Below are positions 5,651-11,337 of a stretch of 18,288 nucleotides of DNA, piece by piece (within the stretch, counting starts at the first letter, position 1; each line of letters starts with the position of its first letter). Source of the DNA: Nanobdellota archaeon (GTDB lineage: Archaea; Nanobdellota; Nanobdellia; Pacearchaeales; GW2011-AR1); assembly GCA_018825865.1 (NCBI GenBank), contig JAHKAF010000084.1:1-18288 (forward strand). The letters run 5' to 3'. Below the pieces are notes generated by a model, which saw nothing but the letters and a program-made list of their open reading frames with translations, did no database searches and had not been told where the DNA came from. The position numbers were made by a program, and so were the translations under genes.

Positions 5651-6154
5651 CTAATGGTTTATATTTTTAAGCAAAACATCTAAAATCTTCTTGATTGTTA
5701 AAGTTAAATTATCATTCTTGATTAGGTGCTCCCTAGGGACTTTTAATGATTCTATATCTTGTTTTAACTTGGAGAAATCTTCTTTAGTATTCTTTACTTT
5801 TCTTTTTCTTTGTGATTCTACCTCTAATAACTCATCAATTTTTCTTAATAATCTAAACCCATAAAAATCTGCCTTAGATTCGTGGTAAAATCTATTTATT
5901 CTATTCCAAAAAGTTTTATCGCAAACTATCTCTTCGAGGATAATATGCTTTTTATCCTGAAAAAGTCCTAATTTATCCAACACATCATCATAAGCAATCT
6001 CTTGAGCTTCTTTAAACGTCTTCCCTTTTTTCATTGCCTTAACTTTGAAGTTGTCCACATGGATCACTTGAGAATTCTGTAAAATTTGTCCTAAGATATT
6101 CGCAACCTTTGTTTTACCTGTACCTGGAACCCCCCTGATTAATATTAATTTCAT
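5651..6154 (-). CDS. P-loop NTPase, small nucleotide/polynucleotide-kinase-like (AAA_33 type)
   Basis: A 167-aa protein starting at once with a Walker A loop (LILIRGVPGTGKTKVANIL, loop at residues 8-15). Then come IIHVDNFK-like HVDNFK (possible acceptor-site Asp), a second strand (KHIILEEIVCDKTFW) and an Arg-rich lid-like segment (ESQRKRKVKNTKEDF, about 113-127). Size and lid fit the kinase branch that includes zeta toxin, gluconate kinase and T4 polynucleotide kinase N-domains; the substrate is unknown. The gene begins 1 nt after the HAD phosphatase, so the two are almost certainly co-translated. No antitoxin-like partner is seen next to it. Confidence 0.75.
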   Translation of the reverse strand: MKLILIRGVPGTGKTKVANILGQILQNSQVIHVDNFKVKAMKKGKTFKEAQEIAYDDVLDKLGLFQDKKHIILEEIVCDKTFWNRINRFYHESKADFYGFRLLRKIDELLEVESQRKRKVKNTKEDFSKLKQDIESLKVPREHLIKNDNLTLTIKKILDVLLKNINH

Positions 6155-6155
6155 T

Positions 6156-6824
6156 TTAGTTAAATAATAATTTTCTCAATTCATCAATATTTCCTCTTTC
6201 TACAATCTGATTAGGAGTAATTATTTTATTAGTCCAAGGATTATGTAGATGTTTTTCATCTCTAGAAATTAAAATATTATCCATCCCTACTTTTTGCGCT
6301 CCTTCGATATCTTTCCAATCATCTCCTATCATAACATAATCCTCTACACTTGAACATTTTTCTCCTACCTTAATTTTTTCTAAAGCTCTTTCAAACATAT
6401 ATGAATTTGGTTTGCCAGTATACCCACGAAGATTAAAAAATAGCTCTTCTTTATTATCAAGATATTTTATAGCTTCCTTGAAAAGAGGGTGTTCAGAATC
6501 TTTCAGAATTTTTTCTATCTCTCCATAAGAGGTAAAAATTAATTCAGGATTAAGATATTCGTATACTTCTAATAATTTTAATTTATCAATTTGTAATTGG
6601 TGTCCTCCGTTAGAAATAATCCCTTGTTTTTCTCTTGGTATATCTTGCATTAATTCAGAAAGCCCTTTATATGGTTTGAAACATGATAATTGGTCTTCTG
6701 TGAGAACCTCTAACTTCCTCTTACCCAACATCAATTCTCTTTCAGTTCCCACATCAACATCCCAAGGAGCAGAAGCATCATAAAGAGTGTCGTCTATATC
6801 CCAAAATACTCCTTTGTATTTCAT
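6156..6824 (-). CDS. HAD-family phosphatase
   Basis: A 222-aa protein with the full HAD set: motif I WDIDDTLYD (residues 8-16; nucleophile and acid Asp), motif II IISNGG, motif III Lys in TGKPNSYMFE, and motif IV MIGDDWKDIEGAQKVGM. The cap between motifs I and II is helical (C1-like). It should hydrolyse a phosphomonoester; nucleotide or sugar phosphate cannot be told from sequence. It sits 26 nt after the 96-aa gene and 1 nt before the P-loop kinase. A phosphatase directly coupled to a kinase recalls the two halves of polynucleotide kinase-phosphatase, but this is inference. Confidence 0.85.
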   Translation of the reverse strand: MKYKGVFWDIDDTLYDASAPWDVDVGTERELMLGKRKLEVLTEDQLSCFKPYKGLSELMQDIPREKQGIISNGGHQLQIDKLKLLEVYEYLNPELIFTSYGEIEKILKDSEHPLFKEAIKYLDNKEELFFNLRGYTGKPNSYMFERALEKIKVGEKCSSVEDYVMIGDDWKDIEGAQKVGMDNILISRDEKHLHNPWTNKIITPNQIVERGNIDELRKLLFN

Positions 6825-6850
6825 TTTCTATTCTTCCAATTGAACAGATT

Positions 6851-7141
6851 TTATTTTGATAAATCTTCTAAAAGACATTTAATTATTTCTTTTTGGCGAA
6901 GTCTAATATTCTTCCTCCACAAAGTCTCTTCAATTTTATCTTTATCCTTGTCTGGGCGGCAAGTATATATTCTGTTTCTTCGAATCCATAATTTATCTCT
7001 TGGAGTTGAACGCTCTCCAATACGCAATAAATCTCCATATGTAAGATTTTTCCCTTCCTTGTACACAAATCCACTTTCACTTTCACATATTTTTCTATGG
7101 GGACAAAAATATCTATTTCCTTCCAAACAATCTTCTGTCAT
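6851..7141 (-). CDS. Hypothetical basic protein with Cys motif, 96 aa
   Basis: Not recognised. The N-terminal part has Cys5, Cys13 and Cys19 (MTEDCLEGNRYFCPHRKICE), which with His14 could bind a metal, and a later Cys in RRNRIYTCRPDKDKDK. The rest is basic and helical (RRNRIY, LWRKNIRLRQKEIIKCLLEDL), suggesting nucleic-acid binding. Its ATG overlaps the TGA of the preceding 34-aa mini-ORF (ATGA), and GAGGTAG lies just upstream. It is the second gene of the operon that ends with the HAD phosphatase and kinase. Confidence 0.6.
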   Translation of the reverse strand: MTEDCLEGNRYFCPHRKICESESGFVYKEGKNLTYGDLLRIGERSTPRDKLWIRRNRIYTCRPDKDKDKIEETLWRKNIRLRQKEIIKCLLEDLSK

Positions 7142-7242
7142 TTTCTACCTCTATTCTGAATCATCTGTCTATCATACTTGGAAGTTTCAGAATCTCTTTC
7201 AAATTGTTTTACATCCATGTAAGTTTCTTTTCGTATTCCCAT
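7138..7242 (-). CDS. Mini-ORF, 34 aa, first gene of the phosphatase/kinase operon
   Basis: ATG at 7242 encodes MGIRKETYMDVKQFERDSE and continues as a charged, helical peptide ending QNRGRK. Its TGA overlaps the next ATG (ATGA). A purine-rich Shine-Dalgarno-like GGGGGGAGAGGAGT directly precedes the ATG, and a TATA-like TTTAAATA (7264-7271) lies 25 nt upstream. Translational coupling to the 96-aa gene argues that it is real, though a leader peptide or a chance ORF cannot be excluded. Confidence 0.5.
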   Translation of the reverse strand: MGIRKETYMDVKQFERDSETSKYDRQMIQNRGRK

Positions 7243-7263
7243 ACTCCTCTCCCCCCAGAAAAC

Positions 7264-7294
7264 TATTTAAACAATAGTAGTCATGTAGCATGAC
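7264..7294. promoter_or_regulatory. Divergent trmB/operon promoter with palindromic operator
   Basis: The shared TATA-like box TATTTAAA (7264-7271) can serve both directions. Next to it GTCATG-TAG-CATGAC (7280-7294) is a perfect inverted repeat. It lies over the expected start site of trmB and upstream of the TATA box for the minus-strand operon, so the regulator could repress itself and activate the operon (inference). Confidence 0.6.
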
Positions 7295-7299
7295 AACAG

Positions 7300-8013
7300 A
7301 TGCTTGAAAAATTTGGATTAACAAAAACCGAAGAGAAAGTTTATCTTGCTTTGACTCAGCTTGGTTCCTCTTTTGTATCTGAAATCATAAAGAAAACCCA
7401 ACTTCATCGTACAACTGTTTATGATGTGCTAGACCGGCTTCTTGAAAAAGGGTTTGTGAGTTTTATTATTAAAAATAAGTTAAAAGAATATTCTACAACT
7501 TCTCCCTCGAAATTATTAGATATTGCACTTGAAGAAGAGGAAGAAGCCAAGGAAAAGCATAAATTAGCTCAAGAGGTTATAAAAAAAATTCAATCACTTA
7601 AAAAAGAATCAAAGTCAACTTCTCCAGCCCAAATATTTGTAGGGCTTCAAGGGCAAAAGAACATTATGAAAGATATAGTTGATACTGGTAAAAATTTCTA
7701 TGTGTTTGGGTCCCAAGGAAAATTTGAAGAAAATCTTTCCCTTTACACAGAACAATGGGCACGCCAGCGAAGAGAAAAAAATATCACCGCGAGGATTATT
7801 GCAACTGAAGGCACTGAATCCCCAATATGGAAATTAAATCAAATAAAATTTCTACCAAAAGAATATCAATCTCCAGCAGCCACGATTATTTATGGAAGCA
7901 AAGTAGCAATATTTATTCACGAAGAACCGATTTTAATTGTTCTAATAGAAAGCGAGAAATTAGTAAAAAGTTATCTAAATTACTTTAATCTATTGTGGGG
8001 GATTGCGAGATAA
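7300..8013 (+). CDS. TrmB-family transcriptional regulator
   Basis: A 237-aa protein. Residues 1-75 are a TrmB winged helix: FGLTKTEEKVYLALTQLGSS, the recognition region QLHRTTVYDVLDRLLEKGFV, then the wing. A coiled coil follows at about 80-105 (LEEEEEAKEKHKLAQEVIKK) and then a C-terminal TrmB-type effector domain (ATIIYGSKVAIF, EPILIVLIESEKLVKSYLNYFNLLWGIAR). TrmB proteins often sense sugars or other small molecules and act as repressors or activators depending on operator position. The palindrome at 7280-7294 between its TATA box and ATG suggests autoregulation. Divergent transcription suggests the mini-ORF/HAD/kinase operon is the target. Confidence 0.88.
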   Translation: MLEKFGLTKTEEKVYLALTQLGSSFVSEIIKKTQLHRTTVYDVLDRLLEKGFVSFIIKNKLKEYSTTSPSKLLDIALEEEEEAKEKHKLAQEVIKKIQSLKKESKSTSPAQIFVGLQGQKNIMKDIVDTGKNFYVFGSQGKFEENLSLYTEQWARQRREKNITARIIATEGTESPIWKLNQIKFLPKEYQSPAATIIYGSKVAIFIHEEPILIVLIESEKLVKSYLNYFNLLWGIAR

Positions 8014-8015
8014 TA

Positions 8016-8041
8016 GAGATTGCTTGCTGACGCTTGATTGG
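8016..8041 (-). repeat. GC-rich intergenic repeat, inverted copy C
   Basis: On the minus strand this reads CAATCAAGCGTCAGC, then AAGCAATCTC, matching the CAATC, GCGnCAGCGAGCAATTTC pattern of the copies near 502, 5017 and 13739. It sits between the trmB stop and the right end of the IS200-type element. Confidence 0.4.
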
Positions 8042-8059
8042 TATAGAAAATGACCTCCT

Positions 8060-8079
8060 CTCCACACTAAAGTGTGGAG
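8060..8079. repeat. IS200 right-end hairpin
   Basis: CTCCACACT-AA-AGTGTGGAG is a perfect 9-bp stem just past the 3' end of tnpA. It shares the CTCCAC stem base with the left-end hairpin at 8639-8659, as expected for TnpA recognition of both ends. Confidence 0.75.
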
Positions 8080-8085
8080 TTTCCA

Positions 8086-8511
8086 TTAAACTCTGAACGT
8101 TGTTTGGTGATGCTCTGCCTGATTTCTGACATATTTTGTAACTTGGTCGAATTGGACAAAACCGATTGTTGATGCAAACTTTCCTCTGCTCCAAAGGTGT
8201 CCTCGAGGGTAACGCAACCTCATTTTAGGTGCAAACTCAAAGAAAAGTTTTGCTGAGCCACCTTTCAAAATCTGCAAAACTTTTGAAGTTGAGATTGTAA
8301 AACTAACTTCTACAACACAATGCACATGTTCTGGTTCCACTTCAAGTTCAATTATTTTTATTTTATTTCTCGACGCTGTTTTTCTTATGCAAGCAGATAC
8401 AAGATTCTTGTACTTGAATTTTCCAAACATCTTGTATCTGTATTTTGTACACCATTGAAGATGCAACATCACAACTCCGACGCTGTGAGAGTTCCTACTA
8501 TATTGGTTCAT
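8086..8511 (-). CDS. tnpA: IS200-type transposase TnpA (Y1/HUH)
   Basis: A full-length 141-aa Y1 transposase. It shows the N-terminal strand HLQWCTKYRYKMF, the HUH pair His62 and His64 in EVEPEHVHCVVEV, the conserved RGHLWSRGKFASTIG segment and the catalytic Tyr127 in VTKYVRNQ. This enzyme moves single-stranded copies of the element by peel-and-paste. All catalytic residues are present, so the enzyme may be active. A start slightly downstream (Met15) is possible but would remove conserved residues. No tnpB/ncRNA partner is present. Confidence 0.92.
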   Translation of the reverse strand: MNQYSRNSHSVGVVMLHLQWCTKYRYKMFGKFKYKNLVSACIRKTASRNKIKIIELEVEPEHVHCVVEVSFTISTSKVLQILKGGSAKLFFEFAPKMRLRYPRGHLWSRGKFASTIGFVQFDQVTKYVRNQAEHHQTTFRV

Positions 8512-8547
8512 TTTAATCCTCCGAAAGATTTATTTAGAATTGCATAG

Positions 8548-8591
8548 TCCAAACTATGTTTGGATTTTCAATGGGCTACACCAAGCCCATT
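8548..8591 (-). promoter_or_regulatory. Two hairpins in the tnpA 5' untranslated region
   Basis: TCCAAAC-TAT-GTTTGGA (8548-8564) and AATGGGCT...AGCCCATT (8570-8577 with 8584-8591) are perfect stems between the left end and tnpA. IS200 elements are known to carry leader structures that block read-through and translation of tnpA; these probably do the same. Confidence 0.6.
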
Positions 8592-8638
8592 ATTTTTATA
8601 GATTTCTAAGAATAAATAATTAGTGGGGAGAAACTCAA

Positions 8639-8659
8639 CTCCACTTTAGAAAAGTGGAG
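8639..8659. repeat. IS200 left-end hairpin
   Basis: CTCCACTTT-AGA-AAAGTGGAG is a perfect 9-bp stem upstream of tnpA, the counterpart of 8060-8079. Confidence 0.75.
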
Positions 8660-8738
8660 ATTTCTTTTTAGTTAATAATAAAAATAATATAATAAGTTGA
8701 ACAAAGTATTTACGAAATTATGTCTTAACTACTTATCT

Positions 8739-8764
8739 CCCCTCGGGGCGGGCGGGACAAATTA
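8739..8764 (+). repeat. GC-rich spacer block related to 5036-5062
   Basis: CCCCTCGGGG begins a short GC-rich island (with GGGCGGGAC) in AT-rich DNA, just downstream of the tRNA-Asn 3' end. CCCC/GGGG forms a 4-bp stem. The pattern CCCCTCGG, then GCGGnACAAATnA, is shared with 5036-5062. Confidence 0.4.
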
Positions 8765-8771
8765 TTAAAAA

Positions 8772-8897
8772 CGTCCCGGGTAGGACTCGAACCTACGACC
8801 TGACGGTTTCTACAAAATCATAGATCTTGAGCAAATCTCTGAACACGAAGTCCAAATCTTTAACAGCCGTCCGCTCTACCAACTGAGCCACCGGGAC
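8772..8897 (-). tRNA. tRNA-Asn (GTT) with a 53-nt intron
   Basis: A complete cloverleaf on the minus strand: acceptor GTCCCGG (8897-8891) pairs with CCGGGAC (8779-8773), discriminator G at 8772; D stem GCTC/GAGC; anticodon stem GACGG/CCGTC; T arm GTAGG-TTCGAGT-CCTAC. The anticodon GTT is at 8864-8862, in loop CTGTTAA. An intron at 8860-8808 interrupts after position 37, the usual archaeal site. A bulge-helix-bulge can be drawn: exon CTGT pairs with intron GTAG, with bulges TAA and AAA each cut after the second base. A TATA-like CTTTAAAAG lies about 35 nt upstream, and a T-run follows the 3' end. CCA is not encoded. Confidence 0.95.
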
Positions 8898-8976
8898 CTA
8901 AAAACTAGAGAGTAAATTATCTTTTAAAGTTTATCATTCCCTATAATTTTATAAATCTCTCTTTCTTCATCTAAAC

Positions 8977-9531
8977 ATGCAACTTGACAAAGCAATCCAA
9001 AACAGACACAGCACAAGAAAGTTCAAAGATAAAAAACCTGACTGGAGAGATATTATTGAATGTGTCGACGCTATGCGCCATGCACCAATGGCAGGAAATA
9101 ATTTCAGTTTAAAATTTATTCTAGTTGACGACGAGAAAACAATCCAAAAACTTGCAGACGCAGCACAGCAGGATTTCATCAAACAAGCAAAATATGTTGT
9201 AGTAGTATGCACAGATTCTTCAAGAACAATAAACGCTTATGAAAAAAGAGGAGAAATATACTGCAGACAGCAGGCAGGCGCAGCAATTCAGAACTTCCTA
9301 CTTAAGATAGAAGACAAAGGCCTGGCAACCTGTTGGATTGGACATTTCGTAGACAGGCTTGTAAAAGAAGCACTGAAAATCCCAAATGATATAAATGTCG
9401 AGGCTTTTTTCCCAGTGGGATATGAATTCAAACTACGAACACGCCAGGCAAAAATAGATTTGGATAATGTTCTTTACTTCCACAAATTCAAGAACAAAAA
9501 AATGAATGTTCCACAGAAATTGGATATTTGA
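8977..9531 (+). CDS. Nitroreductase-family FMN oxidoreductase
   Basis: A 184-aa protein with the nitroreductase opening LDKAIQNRHSTRKFKDKKP (FMN-phosphate-binding Arg-His-Ser-x-Arg), MRHAPMAGNNFSLKFILVDD, the long central helix (AGAAIQNFLLKIEDKGLATCWIG) and the late ALKIPNDINVEAFFPVGYE strand. Members reduce nitro compounds, quinones or flavins with NAD(P)H; the physiological substrate is not predictable here. The start follows a TATA-like TTTATAAAT (8948-8956) by about 25 nt. The next gene begins 2 nt after its stop, so they probably form a two-gene operon. Confidence 0.9.
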   Translation: MQLDKAIQNRHSTRKFKDKKPDWRDIIECVDAMRHAPMAGNNFSLKFILVDDEKTIQKLADAAQQDFIKQAKYVVVVCTDSSRTINAYEKRGEIYCRQQAGAAIQNFLLKIEDKGLATCWIGHFVDRLVKEALKIPNDINVEAFFPVGYEFKLRTRQAKIDLDNVLYFHKFKNKKMNVPQKLDI

Positions 9532-9533
9532 AA

Positions 9534-9773
9534 ATGAATTTATTTAAAAAAATTAGAAAAATATATTACACACTACAACAAAAAATCGCTTGTTGGGATA
9601 AAAGGACTATTAAGGAATTAGAAATTAAAGCGAACCCTTTCGGAGATGGAACTGCAGAGATAATCAGAGAATATTGCCCTGTAACAGGAGATTATCTTAA
9701 GGCAAATATTATTGCTAAAGACTTTAAAAAAATAAAAAGAGACATTGAAGGATTATTTTCCCAAAGCATATAA
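9534..9773 (+). CDS. Hypothetical protein, 79 aa
   Basis: Not recognised. The ATG is 2 nt after the nitroreductase stop; an in-frame TTG at 9528 could also start it. It has a basic helical N-terminus (MNLFKKIRKIYYTLQQK), a middle ELEIKANPFGDGTAEIIREYCP and a helical tail (DFKKIKRDIEGLF). The tight spacing suggests translation coupled to the nitroreductase and possibly a shared function. Confidence 0.6.
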   Translation: MNLFKKIRKIYYTLQQKIACWDKRTIKELEIKANPFGDGTAEIIREYCPVTGDYLKANIIAKDFKKIKRDIEGLFSQSI

Positions 9774-9840
9774 ATTCTAAAGAAACTATTTTTTAAGTTT
9801 CTCAACCTACAAAAATCTTCTTCATTAACCCCTTCTCCCT

Positions 9841-9865
9841 CAATCCTCGTCGTCAAACGAACAAT
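9841..9865 (+). repeat. GC-rich intergenic repeat, degenerate copy D
   Basis: CAATCCTCGTCGTCAAACGA, then ACAAT, keeps the CAATCCTCG start of the copies near 502 and 5017 but is otherwise degraded. Confidence 0.3.
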
Positions 9866-9884
9866 ATAAAAAAAGAGGGATTTC

Positions 9885-9996
9885 TCCCCCATAATAAAAA
9901 ATAAAACGCCTCACGATTTTCATCGGAGGCAATTTAAAAAATCGTCGTTCAGGGTTTAGAGGAAGTTCAAAAGAAACCCGTGGGTTTCTTTTACTT
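9885..9996 (+). ncRNA. Candidate small structured RNA between convergent genes
   Basis: No ORF. A TATA-like AATATAAAAA (about 9864-9873) would start a transcript near 9890. It contains GCCTC (9908-9912) pairing with GAGGC (9926-9930) around CGAT/ATCG, and an alternative stem of ACGATTTT (9913-9920) with AAAATCGT (9938-9945). It ends in a long hairpin followed by T residues (9970-9991). The two early stems exclude each other. No known RNA family was recognised; this may simply be the 3' ends of the flanking genes. Confidence 0.3.
9970..9991 (-). terminator. Hairpin terminator at the end of ftsZ
   Basis: AAAGAAACCC (9970-9979) and GGGTTTCTTT (9982-9991) form a perfect 10-bp stem touching the ftsZ stop codon. 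GGAAGT (9961-9966) and ACTTCC (9993-9998) extend it. T-runs on both strands make it a possible bidirectional terminator. Confidence 0.6.
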
Positions 9997-11070
9997 CCAA
10001 AATTCAATTCCTAAATCAGACATTTCTCGAGATACTGGCAATGAGTGGTCATGTTTCTCTCTTCCTAAAACATATGGAGAATTCACACCAGTCATTATTG
10101 TGATTACCCGAACTTTTCCAACAAACTCTTTACTGATTCTCGCACCAATAATTACTTGTGCGTCAGGGCTCAAGTTCTCAGAAACAGTTCTTCCAATAAT
10201 ATCGAATTCTTCCAGTTTCAAGTCAGGTCCACAAGTTATATGGATCAAAGCTCCGGTAGCACCTTTATAATCCACATCAAGTAGAGGATGAGTAAGTGCT
10301 TGCCTAACAGCGTCGTTTACACGGTCTTGTGTATTTGACTCTCCAATTCCAATAACTGCCACATCACCATTCTTCATAATCGAAGAGACATCTGCATAAT
10401 CCAGATTAATCAAACTCGGAAGAGTAATTGTCTCTACAATTCCTTTAACCATTGTACTTACCAATTCATTAGCAACAGCAAAGGCCTGCTCAATTGGAAG
10501 TTGTCCAGCAATATCAACAAGTCGGTTATTGTCAAGAACAACACATGTATCAGTCACATCTCTAAGTTCCTGCAATCCAAATTCAGCCTTGTCAATTCTT
10601 GCCTTCTCTGATTCGAACGGCATTGTAACAACACTAATAACAACTGCACCAGTTTCTTTTGCGAGTTGAGCAATCACAGGAGCTGCACCAGTTCCAGTTC
10701 CACCACCTAATCCAGCCAGAACAAATATCATATCTGCACCAGAAATAGCTTTTTTAATGTCCACAATCGCTTCCTTTGCAGCTTCTTTTCCTCTCATTGG
10801 TCGTCCGCCAGCACCTAATCCTTTAGTCAATTCCTTTCCGATAAGAATTTTCTCATCAGCCTTGGTAACACTAAGGTGAAGTGCGTCTGTATTTGCTGCA
10901 TAAATTGTAGCGCCTTGAATTCCTTTATTAAAAAGCCAGGTAGTCATATTGCCTCCGCAACCTCCAACACCAATAACTTTAATGTTCGCCTTACCAGCTC
11001 TTAACTCATCAAAGTTGATGCTATGCGTCTCTGTCTTTTGTATCGCTTCTTTTGCAAAATCTAACACCAT
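9991..11070 (-). CDS. ftsZ: Cell-division GTPase FtsZ
   Basis: A 359-aa protein with GTP-binding GVGGCGGN (34-41), AANTDALHL and the tubulin/FtsZ signature LGGGTGTGAAP (121-131). The synergy-loop NLDYAD (222-227) supplies the catalytic Asp residues. The C-terminus ends SDLGIEFWK, which may be a short partner-binding tail. FtsZ polymerises into the division ring; archaeal paralogues FtsZ1 and FtsZ2 cannot be separated confidently here. The start has a strong Shine-Dalgarno GGAGGT (11086-11081) 10 nt upstream and a leader of about 50 nt, unlike the many leaderless genes around it. A hairpin terminator lies at the stop codon. Confidence 0.97.
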   Translation of the reverse strand: MVLDFAKEAIQKTETHSINFDELRAGKANIKVIGVGGCGGNMTTWLFNKGIQGATIYAANTDALHLSVTKADEKILIGKELTKGLGAGGRPMRGKEAAKEAIVDIKKAISGADMIFVLAGLGGGTGTGAAPVIAQLAKETGAVVISVVTMPFESEKARIDKAEFGLQELRDVTDTCVVLDNNRLVDIAGQLPIEQAFAVANELVSTMVKGIVETITLPSLINLDYADVSSIMKNGDVAVIGIGESNTQDRVNDAVRQALTHPLLDVDYKGATGALIHITCGPDLKLEEFDIIGRTVSENLSPDAQVIIGARISKEFVGKVRVITIMTGVNSPYVLGREKHDHSLPVSREMSDLGIEFWK

Positions 11071-11077
11071 TTATTTT

Positions 11078-11163
11078 TTAACCTCCTTTCATTCATTTTG
11101 TTCACTCCCTAAGGGATTCTTAGAAGCACTGAACCACCAAAATATTTATATAGTTCACGAACT
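11078..11163 (-). promoter_or_regulatory. ftsZ promoter, palindrome and Shine-Dalgarno leader
   Basis: Minus strand, 5' to 3': AGTTC-GT-GAACT (11163-11152), a perfect inverted repeat abutting the TATA-like TATATAAATAT (about 11153-11142), then a leader of about 50 nt with ATGAAAGGAGGT (11092-11081), which contains the Shine-Dalgarno and a four-codon ORF (MKGG, TAA). The palindrome is well placed to bind a regulator. Confidence 0.6.
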
Positions 11164-11209
11164 TCCATTTATTGTTAAAGAAAAAGAGTTATCACCTCTA
11201 TTTACAATA

Positions 11210-11240
11210 AATTTATTCAAAGCGCCAACCCGAATAAATT
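11210..11240. terminator. AT-rich hairpin between Taw3 gene and ftsZ
   Basis: AATTTATTC (11210-11218) pairs with GAATAAATT (11232-11240), loop 13 nt. It lies about 100 nt past the Taw3 stop on the minus strand; a terminator or mRNA-end structure is possible, but the stem is weak. Confidence 0.3.
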
Positions 11241-11337
11241 AATATTATGAAAAAGTAAATAGCTTGTTCTATATAAATATTTCTGTGATGAAATGTAAAG
11301 ATTATTTTATGATTATCAAAAATCTTCCCCATTAAAA

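Larger units (their letters stand above)
8045..8675 (-). mobile_element. IS200-type insertion sequence (IS200/IS605 family, tnpA only)
   Basis: The Y1 transposase gene (8086-8511) is bounded by subterminal hairpins: CTCCACACTAAAGTGTGGAG at 8060-8079 and CTCCACTTT/AAAGTGGAG at 8639-8659, each followed by a TTTC-like sequence. Imperfect end hairpins instead of terminal inverted repeats, no target duplication and a lone tnpA are the IS200 pattern. Exact tips cannot be fixed without an empty site, so the outer coordinates are approximate. It is inserted between trmB and the tRNA-Asn gene. Confidence 0.8.

Noticed and set aside
5651..6154. P-loop kinase considered as a zeta-type toxin
   Set aside because: No antitoxin-like neighbour overlaps it; its partner is a HAD phosphatase and the similarity is only at the fold level.
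6840..7277. 145-codon plus-strand open frame opposite the 96-aa gene and mini-ORF
   Set aside because: Its composition is Phe/Ser/Leu-rich as expected for an antisense frame, and the minus-strand genes are better supported by overlaps and ribosome-binding sites.
8681..8738. Spacer between the IS element and the GC-rich block, checked for a tnpB remnant or guide RNA
   Set aside because: AT-rich with no ORF and no similarity to tnpB motifs; the element is IS200-type.
9904..9960. Minus-strand CTGA and CGATGA, considered as D'/C' boxes of a C/D sRNA
   Set aside because: Terminal C and D boxes and a kink-turn stem are missing.
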